Assembly (NCBI GenBank): GCA_964346355.1 | Contig: CAYFUH010000012.1 | Span: 1 to 39,898, forward strand | Length of the DNA: 39,898 nucleotides | Reading direction: 5' to 3' | Source of the DNA: UBA6115 sp964346355 | GTDB taxonomy: Bacteria; Bacillota; Clostridia; Christensenellales; Aristaeellaceae | Shown: piece by piece, positions 8,711-16,425 of the stretch | Layout: each line of letters opens with the position of its first letter | Position numbering within the stretch: the stretch's first letter is position 1 | The notes under the pieces: model-generated | Told to the model about the DNA's origin: nothing | Databases searched by the model: none | Seen by the model: only the letters and a program-made list of their open reading frames with translations | Program-made: the position numbers and the translations under genes

Positions 8711-10111
8711 TTAGGGTTTGGGTGTGGCTGTGGGCTTGGGCAGGGCGCTGGACGCAAACAGCTTCTCCCAGGTTTTGGGGCCAACGATGCCGTCTGCCTG
8801 CAGGCCGTTCACCTTCTGGAAGGCCTTGACCGCCTCGTAGGTGCCATAGCCAAAGGTGCTGTCCACCTGGTCGGCCCGCATATAGCCCAGCGCTGCCAGG
8901 CGTGTCTGCAGCTTGCCGACATCTGCGCCCTTGTCCTCATACTGGAGGCGGAACGCCGTCGGGCTGGGGGCCGCGGTTGGCGCGGGGCTGGTGGCGGGGG
9001 GCGAAGAGGGCTTGGGCGTCACTGCCGGCAAAGCGCTGGCATCAAACAGCTTGGTCCAAGTATCAGGGCCGACGATGCCATCTACCTTTAAGCCGTTGTT
9101 CTTCTGGAAGGCGCGCACGGCCAGGTAGGTCTCATACCCAAAGATGGAGTCAATCACATTGTTTTTCAGGTAGCCCAGGTTATATAGCCTGATCTGGAGC
9201 TGGCCCACCTGCGTACCCTTGTCGTTTAGCTGCAGGCGAAGGGGCTTGGGCTCCGCCGGTGCCGGGGAATCCGTCGGCAGCACAATGGGCGTGGGCGTGG
9301 GTGTCGGCGCGGGGTTGGGGGCAGTGCCAAACATCTTGTTCCAGGTGTCCGGACCCACGATGCCGTCCACTTTCAGGCCGTTGTTTTTCTGGAACTCGCG
9401 CACAGCCAGGTAGGTGATGTAGCCAAATTTGCCGTCCACATCGCCGACCTTGTAGCCCAGATCCTTCAATTTTTGCTGCAGCTGCCGCACCAGGTTGCCG
9501 GTGCTGTTGAGCTGCAGGCGCAGGGTGGCGCTGGGCACAAAGGGTGTGGGTTTGGGCGTGGCGGTGACAACCGGGGTGGGCATGACGACGCCAGCGGTCA
9601 GGAAATTCCAGGTCTGCGGGCCGACTACGCCGTCCACCTTCAAGCCCTTGTCAAACTGATAGCGGACAACGGCCAGATAGGTGGCGTAGCCAAACTTGCC
9701 CTCTACATCATCCGTGTAATAGCCCTGGTTGCGTAGCAGCCCCTGCACGGTTTTGACAGCCGGGCCTTCGGAACCATAGGCAATGCGCTGATACAGCGTG
9801 ACGCCCGGTTTGGTGCCCGTGTTGCTGATGGCGTCCGCGCTAAAGAGCACAAGGTTGGTGACCTCCCCGATGATGCCGTCGGCCTTGAGGCCGTTTTTGG
9901 CCTGGAAGGCTTTGACCGCCACATAGGTGCTGTAACCAAACTTGCCGTCCACCTTGTCCTTGTAGTAGCCAAGCTGCCCAAGGCGCGACTGCGCCTGGTT
10001 GACCTGGCTGCTCTCTGAGCCGTAGCGCAAGGTCTCGGCCAGCATGCCGGGCAACAACGCGCTGACCAGCAGCAGGACGCAAATCATCCCTGCTATAATC
10101 CGTTTATTCAT
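8711..10111 (-). CDS. Secreted protein with five peptidoglycan-binding (PG_binding_1) repeats
   Basis: This 466-residue protein has a signal peptide or anchor (about residues 1-27) and then five PG_binding_1 repeats of about 62 residues. Each has the pattern V..LQ..L..LGY, FGY.TY.AV..FQ..NGL..DGI.G..T. Repeats 2 to 5 are separated by Pro/Thr/Ala-rich linkers such as PTPTPTP, and the protein ends in a similar tail (PKPTATPKP). There is no catalytic domain, so it probably acts as a wall-bound adaptor or structural protein; that is inference. ATG 10111 is chosen over an upstream in-frame GTG because AGAGGAG sits 8 nt before it. It is a single gene with its own promoter and terminator. Confidence 0.88.
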   Translation of the reverse strand: MNKRIIAGMICVLLLVSALLPGMLAETLRYGSESSQVNQAQSRLGQLGYYKDKVDGKFGYSTYVAVKAFQAKNGLKADGIIGEVTNLVLFSADAISNTGTKPGVTLYQRIAYGSEGPAVKTVQGLLRNQGYYTDDVEGKFGYATYLAVVRYQFDKGLKVDGVVGPQTWNFLTAGVVMPTPVVTATPKPTPFVPSATLRLQLNSTGNLVRQLQQKLKDLGYKVGDVDGKFGYITYLAVREFQKNNGLKVDGIVGPDTWNKMFGTAPNPAPTPTPTPIVLPTDSPAPAEPKPLRLQLNDKGTQVGQLQIRLYNLGYLKNNVIDSIFGYETYLAVRAFQKNNGLKVDGIVGPDTWTKLFDASALPAVTPKPSSPPATSPAPTAAPSPTAFRLQYEDKGADVGKLQTRLAALGYMRADQVDSTFGYGTYEAVKAFQKVNGLQADGIVGPKTWEKLFASSALPKPTATPKP

Positions 10112-10164
10112 CTGCTGCACTCCTCTCACTGGTTGTGCTTCATCTGTGAAACTATTGCCTATAC

Positions 10165-10193
10165 ACTATACCTGATATTTGCTCGATGCGCAA
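10165..10193 (-). promoter_or_regulatory. Predicted promoter of the peptidoglycan-binding repeat gene
   Basis: On the minus strand, TTGCGC (10188-10193), a 17-bp spacer and TATAGT (10165-10170) lie 53 nt before the ATG at 10111. Confidence 0.55.
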
Positions 10194-10230
10194 CGAAAAT
10201 TAATAAAGTTTGCGTTTGTGCGCCGAAGCC

Positions 10231-11619
10231 TTATGTGGCGTCCTTGGCCAAAAGGTGCAGGGCGGCTACCGCCTGGGACAGCGTACTGACCTGGATGAGC
10301 TTCATCCCCTTTGGCGCCTTGGGCATGCCGCGCTTGCCCTTGGGGCAGATGACCTGCATAAAGCCCAGCCTGGCGCACTCCGTCAGCCGCCTGTCCATAA
10401 AGGGAATGGGCCGCACCTCGCCCAATAAGCCCACCTCGCCCATTGCCGCAACATCCTTTGGCAAGGAGGTATCCGACAGCGAGGAAGCCACTGCCAGGCA
10501 GACGGCCAGGTCGGCCGCCGGCTCGTCCAAACTGAGCCCGCCGGCCACGTTGATGTAGACATCCTGGTTATAAAGCCTGAGCCCAGCGCGCTTTTCCAGC
10601 ACGGCCAAAAGCAGCGCGACGCGCCCCTGGTCCATTCCGTTGACGGTGCGCTTGGGCGAGGAATAAAAGCTTTGTGCCGCCAGCGCCTGCAGGTCCACCA
10701 GCATGGGGCGGCTGCCTTCCATCCCGCAAAAAACCACCGAGCCGGAGATCCCCGCTGTACGGTCGCGCAGCAGGGTTTCTGAAGCGCTTTCAACCGCCAT
10801 CATGCCTTCGCCGGTCATCTCAAACAGGCCCAGCTCATTCACCGAGCCGTAGCGGTTTTTGTTGGCGCGCAGCAGGCGGTACTCACGCTGGTGATCGCCC
10901 TCAAAATACAGCACCACATCCACCATGTGCTCCAGCACCCTGGGCCCCGCGATGGATCCTTCCTTGGTGACATGGCCCACTAAAAAGATGGGGCAGCCCG
11001 TGGTCTTGGCATAGCGCATCAGCATGGTCGCGCTTTCGCGCACCTGGCTGACAGAACCGGGCGAGCTGGCCATGTCCGGGCGATACATGGTCTGGATGGA
11101 GTCCACCACCGCGTAATCAGGCGCCAGGGCGTTTAATTTATCCGATACGGCGTCCATGGCGTTTTCCGCCAGCACCAGCACGTCTTCCTTCCCCGCGCCC
11201 AGGCGGTTGGCGCGCAGCTTGATTTGCCGGGCGCTCTCCTCCCCTGTGATATACAGTACACGCTTTCCCCGCCGTGCCAGATTGGCGCAGACCTGCAGCA
11301 GCAATGTGCTTTTACCCACCCCTGGTTCCCCGCCGATGAGCAGCATGGAGCCTTCTACCACGCCGCCGCCCAGCACCCGGTCAAACTCCTGAATGCCGGT
11401 TGACTCATGCAGGGTGAGATCCGCGGTGATCGCAGCCAGGGTTTCAGCCGCAGCCCCCGTGCCGGACGGGCGTTTTTGCGCGGCAGCCTTGCCCGCTGGT
11501 GCTGTCTCCTCCACCATCTCCTGCAGGGTGTTCCAGGCGTCACAGGAAGGGCATTTGCCGTACCAGCGCGGGGTTTCAAAGCCGCAGTCGGCGCAGACGA
11601 ACATGGTTTTCTTTTTCAA
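10231..11619 (-). CDS. radA: RadA/Sms, DNA repair and recombination ATPase
   Basis: This protein of about 462 residues is a DnaB-like helicase that helps branch migration and processing of recombination intermediates. It shows the N-terminal C4 zinc finger (Cys9, Cys12, Cys23, Cys26), Walker A GGEPGVGKST (about 97-105), the RadA-specific KNRYG motif, and a Lon-protease-like C-terminal domain (AAMGEVGLLGEVRPI) without a protease role. I place the start at TTG 11619: an AGAGGA site precedes it, and it yields MKKKTMFVCADCG, matching the usual RadA N terminus. A GTG at 11637 and an ATG nearer the finger are the alternatives. It is divergent from thiN. Confidence 0.95.
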   Translation of the reverse strand: MKKKTMFVCADCGFETPRWYGKCPSCDAWNTLQEMVEETAPAGKAAAQKRPSGTGAAAETLAAITADLTLHESTGIQEFDRVLGGGVVEGSMLLIGGEPGVGKSTLLLQVCANLARRGKRVLYITGEESARQIKLRANRLGAGKEDVLVLAENAMDAVSDKLNALAPDYAVVDSIQTMYRPDMASSPGSVSQVRESATMLMRYAKTTGCPIFLVGHVTKEGSIAGPRVLEHMVDVVLYFEGDHQREYRLLRANKNRYGSVNELGLFEMTGEGMMAVESASETLLRDRTAGISGSVVFCGMEGSRPMLVDLQALAAQSFYSSPKRTVNGMDQGRVALLLAVLEKRAGLRLYNQDVYINVAGGLSLDEPAADLAVCLAVASSLSDTSLPKDVAAMGEVGLLGEVRPIPFMDRRLTECARLGFMQVICPKGKRGMPKAPKGMKLIQVSTLSQAVAALHLLAKDAT

Positions 11620-11660
11620 CGGGGTTCCTCTCTTCACAAACCTTTGTTAATATATCAATA

Positions 11661-11779
11661 CAAAACACATGAGAAACGCACTCATGAGCCAAGGGTTTTT
11701 TGTCTTCGCTGCGCCGCGTGAAGGAGGCCTTCACGTCAGGGTGCGACTGGCTCATGCAAGCGTTTAAGAACGCGTTCAG
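11661..11779 (+). repeat. Intergenic palindromic element, copy A (leader of thiN)
   Basis: This element of about 119 nt is homologous to the one at 23304-23415. Inverted arms at 11683-11691 and 11748-11756 pair perfectly over 9 bp. Smaller pairings flank them (CATGAG 11668-11673 with CTCATG 11681-11686; AACGC with GCGTT at 11772-11776). Inside lies a hairpin specific to this copy: 8 bp, 11717-11724 with 11728-11735, 3-nt loop. The best-conserved core is about 11695-11728, ending GCGTGAAGGAGGC. The element stops 20 nt before the thiN ATG and leaves the ribosome site outside. Plus-strand transcription is assumed from the gene orientation. Confidence 0.75.
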
Positions 11780-11799
11780 TATAGGCGGAGGAGGCAGAT

Positions 11800-12432
11800 A
11801 TGGCAAGGGGCACGGCGTACATCATCGGGGCGGGCAATTTTTGCGCAAGAGGGTTCAATCCCGGGCCAGGTGACATCATCATCGCGGCAGACGGCGGCTT
11901 TGACCGCTTAAACAGGGCCGGGATCCGTCCTCATCTGCTGATTGGGGACATGGATTCCATCAGGGCCCTACCCCCTGGCATCGCGCGGCTGCGCTTCCCC
12001 GCGCACAAAGATGATACGGACATGGCGCTGGCCATCAAGGCCGCGCGAAGCATGGGCTTTGAGCGCTTCAAGCTGTACGGCGCGCTGGGCGGACGCCTGG
12101 ATCATACGCTGGCCAATGTACAATTGCTGGCGGACCTGGCACAAACAGGCTGCCAGGCGCGTATCATCGACCAGGATGTCATCATCTGCGCCGTGCATGA
12201 CGGCACACTGACCCTGCCGCCGATTGAAACCGGCAGAACCATCTCCGTCTTCAGCTGGACCAATCTTTCGCTGGGCGTGAACCTCAAAGGCCTTGCCTAT
12301 CCCCTGATGAATGCCGCGCTGACCAATACAAAACCCCTGGGCGTCAGCAACGCAGCCAGGGGCAAGCCAATGAAAATCTCTGTCAAATCAGGCACTTTGA
12401 TGGTGATGCTTGCAAACAGGTATTACGAATAG
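11800..12432 (+). CDS. thiN: Thiamine pyrophosphokinase (ThiN)
   Basis: This 210-residue enzyme transfers pyrophosphate from ATP to thiamine to give TPP. Family motifs are IIAADGGFDRL, LLIGDMDSI, FPAHKDDTDMALAI and YGALGGRLDHTLANVQLL, followed by the C-terminal beta-sandwich (ISVFSW, GLAYPL, SNAARG). The ATG at 11800 follows GGAGGAGG. Together with thiT, which has a TPP riboswitch at about 29.8 kb, it points to thiamine salvage. The leader holds copy A of the repeated palindromic element, not a TPP riboswitch. Its 3' end overlaps the converging kinase gene by 10 nt. Confidence 0.94.
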   Translation: MARGTAYIIGAGNFCARGFNPGPGDIIIAADGGFDRLNRAGIRPHLLIGDMDSIRALPPGIARLRFPAHKDDTDMALAIKAARSMGFERFKLYGALGGRLDHTLANVQLLADLAQTGCQARIIDQDVIICAVHDGTLTLPPIETGRTISVFSWTNLSLGVNLKGLAYPLMNAALTNTKPLGVSNAARGKPMKISVKSGTLMVMLANRYYE

Positions 12433-13535
12433 CGCTTCACGTATTTATAGACCATCTCCTGCAGTTCGTCCTCCCGCCGCTCTATGTCCTTTAGAAGCGC
12501 CATTTGCGCCCGGGCGCGGATTAAGTTGTGCTTGGGCGAGTTGACCTTGAAGTACAAATCCCCGTCCAGGTAGTCCGTTAAAAAGCGCATCGCCAATTCC
12601 CCTGTAAGCACCTTGATGCCAAGGGGCAGGCGTGTCAATTCCTCATCCGACAGGATGCCCGCGGTCTCATGCACAAAGCCCTTGGTGAAGGCCTTGGTCT
12701 TTTCCATGTCCAGGGCGATGATGCTGGTGTCCTCCTCATCCTCCTTGGCGGTGGAAGCGCCAAAGCGCACACCGTCGCCGTAATCATACAAGGAGGAGCC
12801 GGGCATGACCGTGTCCAGGTCAATCACGCACAGGGCCTTGCCGGACTCCTTGTCCAGCAACACGTTGTTGGACTTGGTATCATTATGGGTGACCCGCAGG
12901 GGGATGACCTGCTGGTCCAGCAGACGGACAATCTCCCCCAGCATGCGCCGGCGGTCGAAGAAGAACTCGATCTCCTCCTCCACCTCGCGCGCACGGCCGG
13001 CCTTGTCGTTGTCCAGCGCGTGGACAAAGGCATAAAAGCGCTTGGTGGTGTTGTGGAAATGCTGGATGGTTTCAGACAGCTGATCGGCCGGGAAATCCGC
13101 CAGTTTGGATTGGAACCGGCCAAAGGCGCGGCCCACCTCCTCCATTTGCTGCGGGTGCTCCACCACATCCAGTGCCAGGGCATCCGAAATATAGGTATAG
13201 GCGCGCCAGACGCCATCCCGCCGGCTTTGATACACGACATCATTGTTCGTGGTGCGCACCAACTCCAGCACCTGCCTGTACGCGCTGCCGCCGCTTTTTT
13301 GCATGGCAGCCTTTAGGTGATCCGTCACCAGGGCGATATTTTGCATGACGCCGATGGGGTCGCGGAACACATAGGTGTTGACCTGCTGCAGGGTGTAGAA
13401 ATGCGTTTCATCCCCATCCTGGTACTCCAGAACGTAGGTGCTGTTGATGTTGCCGCTGGTAAGCTCCTGGGACCCGACATACTTGCCCTGAAACTGAAAC
13501 TGCGGCAGAATCCGCTTGATGTCATTATACGCCAT
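12423..13535 (-). CDS. NahK-like aminoglycoside-phosphotransferase-fold sugar kinase
   Basis: This 370-residue protein has the APH/choline-kinase fold. Visible are the N-terminal ATP-lobe strand GSQELTSGNINSTYVLEY, the catalytic loop THNDTKSNNVLLD (Brenner-type HxDxxxxN, about residues 215-228) and the metal-binding VIDLDTVMPG. The pair NDTK...NNVL and IDLDTVMPG is characteristic of N-acetylhexosamine 1-kinase (NahK) from bifidobacteria, which phosphorylates GlcNAc or GalNAc at C1. The substrate here is inferred from those motifs; no lacto-N-biose gene cluster is nearby. The start at 13535 has AAGGAG upstream and a very good promoter. Confidence 0.8.
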   Translation of the reverse strand: MAYNDIKRILPQFQFQGKYVGSQELTSGNINSTYVLEYQDGDETHFYTLQQVNTYVFRDPIGVMQNIALVTDHLKAAMQKSGGSAYRQVLELVRTTNNDVVYQSRRDGVWRAYTYISDALALDVVEHPQQMEEVGRAFGRFQSKLADFPADQLSETIQHFHNTTKRFYAFVHALDNDKAGRAREVEEEIEFFFDRRRMLGEIVRLLDQQVIPLRVTHNDTKSNNVLLDKESGKALCVIDLDTVMPGSSLYDYGDGVRFGASTAKEDEEDTSIIALDMEKTKAFTKGFVHETAGILSDEELTRLPLGIKVLTGELAMRFLTDYLDGDLYFKVNSPKHNLIRARAQMALLKDIERREDELQEMVYKYVKRYS

Positions 13536-13566
13536 GCTGTCTCCTTAGAATTGTGAATTATACAAA

Positions 13567-13604
13567 GTTTATGTCAGTATAAACATCCTTTGGACTGATG
13601 TCAA
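13567..13604 (-). promoter_or_regulatory. Strong sigma-A promoter of the NahK-like kinase, with a palindrome over the -10
   Basis: On the minus strand, consensus TTGACA (13599-13604), a 17-bp spacer and TATACT (13576-13581) are present. The -35 overlaps the stop codon of the AlgJ-like gene. A perfect inverted repeat, GTTTAT-6-ATAAAC (13567-13584), covers the -10 and could be a repressor site; that part is inference. Confidence 0.75.
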
Positions 13605-14587
13605 TCAGCAGGGGCCAGGTAGGCACCGAGGTCGCCCAGGCTGCGCTCGGCGATGACTAAAACAGCCAGGTCAAAGCCCCTGGCTTGTTCTTCAAAGCGC
13701 GCGTAATCCCGTGTATACACCATCTCAGACGCCATGTTGGCCAAATAGGGAAAGAGGGCGCGGCCAAAGGAATCCCGCGCGGCAAAGATGCTGGGGCCAT
13801 CATTGTTTGATGTTGTCTTCATAAGCAGGTCATCCATACTGCGCAGGGGTGCTGCGGTGCGATAGGTTCGTTTTAGCGGTGGCAGCCTGTCTGTTTGCGG
13901 GTCAACAACACCAGGCAAAAAGAGGGGGACCAGGTCACCCGGTGCGGGCGTTTCCTGATGGAAATCTGCCAGCGTAAATCCATAAGGATCCGTAAAGCCC
14001 GCTGAAATCATCAGGTGCTGAAACGCCAGGCAGGCGCCGTAAGCGTTCCAATGGGTGTCGGTTTTCAAATAGGTTTGCGCGGGCTGGCTTGCGAAAACCG
14101 CCCGCAAATCCGGGGCAGAGACGCCCAGCTCATGTAAGCGGGAAATAAGCCGCGCGCTGTCGGTTTCATCAGGCAAAACTGGTTTGATGTACCAGGGCAG
14201 TAAGTCCTGGCACACCCTGCCCTTGTCCGGCGCGATGAGCAGCACAAAGCGCGTGCCCGATTGCGCAAGATGGTTTGATACACCGGCGATTCTTTTGGCC
14301 AGGTCGTTTAACCTGCGCTCGCCCAGGCGCTGCGCCCCGATCGTGCTGTTGAGCGCGGGCGTGAAAAACAAGGTTCCCTCCCTTCCCCGTGTCACCTGCG
14401 GGCTGCCGGTATCCCCTGCCACGCCATGCAGCCAGCCCCAGCCACGCACCAGGAGGGCATTGAGCGATTGATCCGCCAGTAAAAAATCCGGCTGATCCAC
14501 CACGGGTTTGGCACCGCCTGTGAAGTAAAACGCAAGCGGCAGCAGCAACACCAGGATGACCAACACAACAAACGCTTTTTTCATCAT
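13601..14587 (-). CDS. AlgJ/AlgX-like DHHW-family protein (SGNH-type O-acetyl transfer partner)
   Basis: This 328-residue protein has an N-terminal membrane anchor (about residues 4-24) and an external SGNH-hydrolase-like domain. The signature TDTHWNAYGA supplies the Asp-His pair of the DHHW/AlgJ family, and ARDSFGRALFPYL supplies the probable catalytic serine. In alginate and related exopolysaccharide systems such proteins take acetyl groups passed through an MBOAT channel and put them on the polymer outside the cell. Here the MBOAT gene is directly upstream, its stop 1 nt before this start. The start is one of two adjacent ATGs (14587 or 14584), because a longer reading frame only shadows the MBOAT gene. 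The polymer acetylated is unknown. Confidence 0.82.
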   Translation of the reverse strand: MMKKAFVVLVILVLLLPLAFYFTGGAKPVVDQPDFLLADQSLNALLVRGWGWLHGVAGDTGSPQVTRGREGTLFFTPALNSTIGAQRLGERRLNDLAKRIAGVSNHLAQSGTRFVLLIAPDKGRVCQDLLPWYIKPVLPDETDSARLISRLHELGVSAPDLRAVFASQPAQTYLKTDTHWNAYGACLAFQHLMISAGFTDPYGFTLADFHQETPAPGDLVPLFLPGVVDPQTDRLPPLKRTYRTAAPLRSMDDLLMKTTSNNDGPSIFAARDSFGRALFPYLANMASEMVYTRDYARFEEQARGFDLAVLVIAERSLGDLGAYLAPAD

Positions 14588-14588
14588 A

Positions 14589-15884
14589 TCAAAAGGCCGC
14601 GTACAAAAAGGGCAGGTGGCTGCCGCCTGCAGTCGCCAGCAGGCACAGTAAAAGCAGGAACAGCAGGGCAGCGTGGCGCACCAGCTTGGGCACGCGCTGA
14701 AAAAGCTTTCGCCCTTCCAGCAAAACGATGAGCACAGCCAGCACAATGGCAAGCAGCATACCCGGCCCAAGTTGCGCCAGGGCCAGGGCGGGGGTGCCCA
14801 GCTTGGTGAAGGCGGAAAAGCCAGCACCGCCTGTGCCCGCCATCATAAAAAAGGCAAAGCCCACCACCGCACTCATGTAGACATACATACGCCGCAGGGC
14901 CACTGGCCAGCGCGAAGGCTGGATGAATTGATGGCGCTCCAGCAAAATCAGCAGCGCGTTCCACAAGCCCCACAGCAAAAAGCCCCCGCTGACGCCATGC
15001 CACAGGGCGATGAGCACATAGACAATGATGGTGTTCATGGCAGTGCGCGCTGTTCCCCCGCGCGAGCCGCCCAGCGGGATATAGATATACCGGCCAATCC
15101 AGTTTGTGAGGCTTTGGTGCCAGCGGCGCCAGAAATCCCGCAGGCTGTCAGCGCGATAGGGCTGGCGGAAGTTTTCCGGCAGCCGGTACCCCACCGCACG
15201 TGCCATGCCCAGCGCGATGTCGGTATAGCCCGAAAAATCAAGGTAGAGCTGCAGGGGAAAGATCAGGGCTGCCAGGATTGCCAGCGCGATGCCCTGGTCC
15301 TGGGGTGCCGCGGTTTTGAAAGCCTGGGTAAGCAAAGCCAGGCGGTCAGCCACCAGCAGTTTCTTGGACAGCCCCAGGATGATCCGGCACAGGCCCTGGT
15401 ACACATCTTCAAAGCGCTCTGCCCCTTCCTGCGACTGGTTTACAAAGTCCTGGTACGCCGTGATGGGCCCCATGGGCAGCTTGGGCAAAAACAGCAGGTA
15501 ATGTGCAAGCTGCGCAACACTGCCCTTTTCCCGGTTAAGATGAAAGCTGAGCGCCTGCAGCGCAGCATAGCTGATGCCCAATGGCACAAGGTTCGACCAG
15601 GATGAAGGCCCCCAAAAGGGCAGCAGTTTATAAAGGGCCATGAACCCCAGATTCAGCAGCACCGCCCAGATGATGCGCGCCTTCCCCTTTATGCCCATCA
15701 CCAGGGCGTTGAGCGCTACAAAGCCAACAAAAATGGCCGCAGGCACAACACCCCACAAGAGGAGGAAGATCAGGCCCGCGGCGATGTGGAGGTAGGGGTT
15801 CACCCGCTTTCCGCGCGTCAAATTGGCCGCCAGTAAAAACAAGGGCAAAAAGGCGCTTAGAAAACTCAGTTGGGTAAAAGTCAT
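14589..15884 (-). CDS. AlgI-like MBOAT family O-acyltransferase
   Basis: This 431-residue polytopic membrane protein has about ten hydrophobic segments. MBOAT signatures are LPKLPMGPI, FPLQLYLDFSGYTDIALGMA, LRDFWRRWHQSLTNWIGRYIYIPLGG and the catalytic histidine in ALWHGVSGGFLLWG. By family knowledge it moves acyl (usually acetyl) groups across the membrane for O-acylation of a cell-surface polymer, working with the AlgJ-like protein encoded next. It starts one base after the stop of the preceding secreted-protein gene. The gene lies in an operon headed by an L,D-transpeptidase, so peptidoglycan or a wall-linked glycan are candidate acceptors. Confidence 0.92.
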   Translation of the reverse strand: MTFTQLSFLSAFLPLFLLAANLTRGKRVNPYLHIAAGLIFLLLWGVVPAAIFVGFVALNALVMGIKGKARIIWAVLLNLGFMALYKLLPFWGPSSWSNLVPLGISYAALQALSFHLNREKGSVAQLAHYLLFLPKLPMGPITAYQDFVNQSQEGAERFEDVYQGLCRIILGLSKKLLVADRLALLTQAFKTAAPQDQGIALAILAALIFPLQLYLDFSGYTDIALGMARAVGYRLPENFRQPYRADSLRDFWRRWHQSLTNWIGRYIYIPLGGSRGGTARTAMNTIIVYVLIALWHGVSGGFLLWGLWNALLILLERHQFIQPSRWPVALRRMYVYMSAVVGFAFFMMAGTGGAGFSAFTKLGTPALALAQLGPGMLLAIVLAVLIVLLEGRKLFQRVPKLVRHAALLFLLLLCLLATAGGSHLPFLYAAF

Positions 15885-15885
15885 C

Positions 15886-16425
15886 CTATACCTGGGTGTT
15901 TTGGAAATAGTAATAGGACAGCACAGTCTCTGTGTCTATATCCAGCACAAACACCAGCTGCGCGCTGTCCTGGCGGTTATCCAGGGAATAGATCAGCAAA
16001 TCATAATCCATCAGGGTGGGCTCGCCATAGGCCAGCAAAATCTCTTCCTTTTTGCTGCCCAGCCCGATGCCGCGGCTGGTGAGGTGATCGCCCGAGAGCA
16101 CCATGATGGTTTCAATGATGTCCTCTCCTTTGGAGCCCTTGGGCAGGGTGCCGATTAAGACTTCCTCACTGGTGTATTCCTTGTCCTTGCCTTCAAACAG
16201 GCAGCTGTCCGCCTGCGTCACATCCAGCTTGTTGCCCGCTTGCTCAAGGGCTGTAAGCAGACCTGCAGCCGGGGTATTAAGCGCCCAGGTCTCCCCCTCA
16301 AAAAAGAAAGCCAGGTCTGTTTCATTCAGCGGCAGCGCGGTTTCCAACAAGGCTGCAGGATGCATAAGCAGGCAGAGCATCAACGCACAGACTAGCAGCA
16401 AGCCGCGTCTTTTTTTAGATGCCAT
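15886..16425 (-). CDS. Secreted protein of unknown function in the envelope operon
   Basis: This 179-residue protein has a basic start and hydrophobic signal peptide (about residues 4-27), then an acidic domain. I do not recognise the family. The part from about residue 100 (GIGLGSKKEEILLAYGEPT, followed by YSLDN and LVFVLDIDTETVLSYYY) resembles the small alpha/beta repeat of SmpA/OmlA-like or PepSY-like secreted proteins, in which a G.kkeei...yG.P motif is common; this is only a resemblance. ATG 16425 follows GGAGG with 6-nt spacing and overlaps the end of the transpeptidase gene by 11 nt. The MBOAT gene begins 1 nt later, so all four genes are one transcription unit. Confidence 0.75.
   Translation of the reverse strand: MASKKRRGLLLVCALMLCLLMHPAALLETALPLNETDLAFFFEGETWALNTPAAGLLTALEQAGNKLDVTQADSCLFEGKDKEYTSEEVLIGTLPKGSKGEDIIETIMVLSGDHLTSRGIGLGSKKEEILLAYGEPTLMDYDLLIYSLDNRQDSAQLVFVLDIDTETVLSYYYFQNTQV

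Noticed and set aside
11668..11769. Small plus-strand frame inside copy A (ATG to TAA, 32 codons) and a similar 29-codon frame in copy B
   Set aside because: A one-base indel in the core puts the two copies in different frames and the peptides do not resemble each other. The minus-strand frames share ASFTRRS locally but are broken by the same indel.
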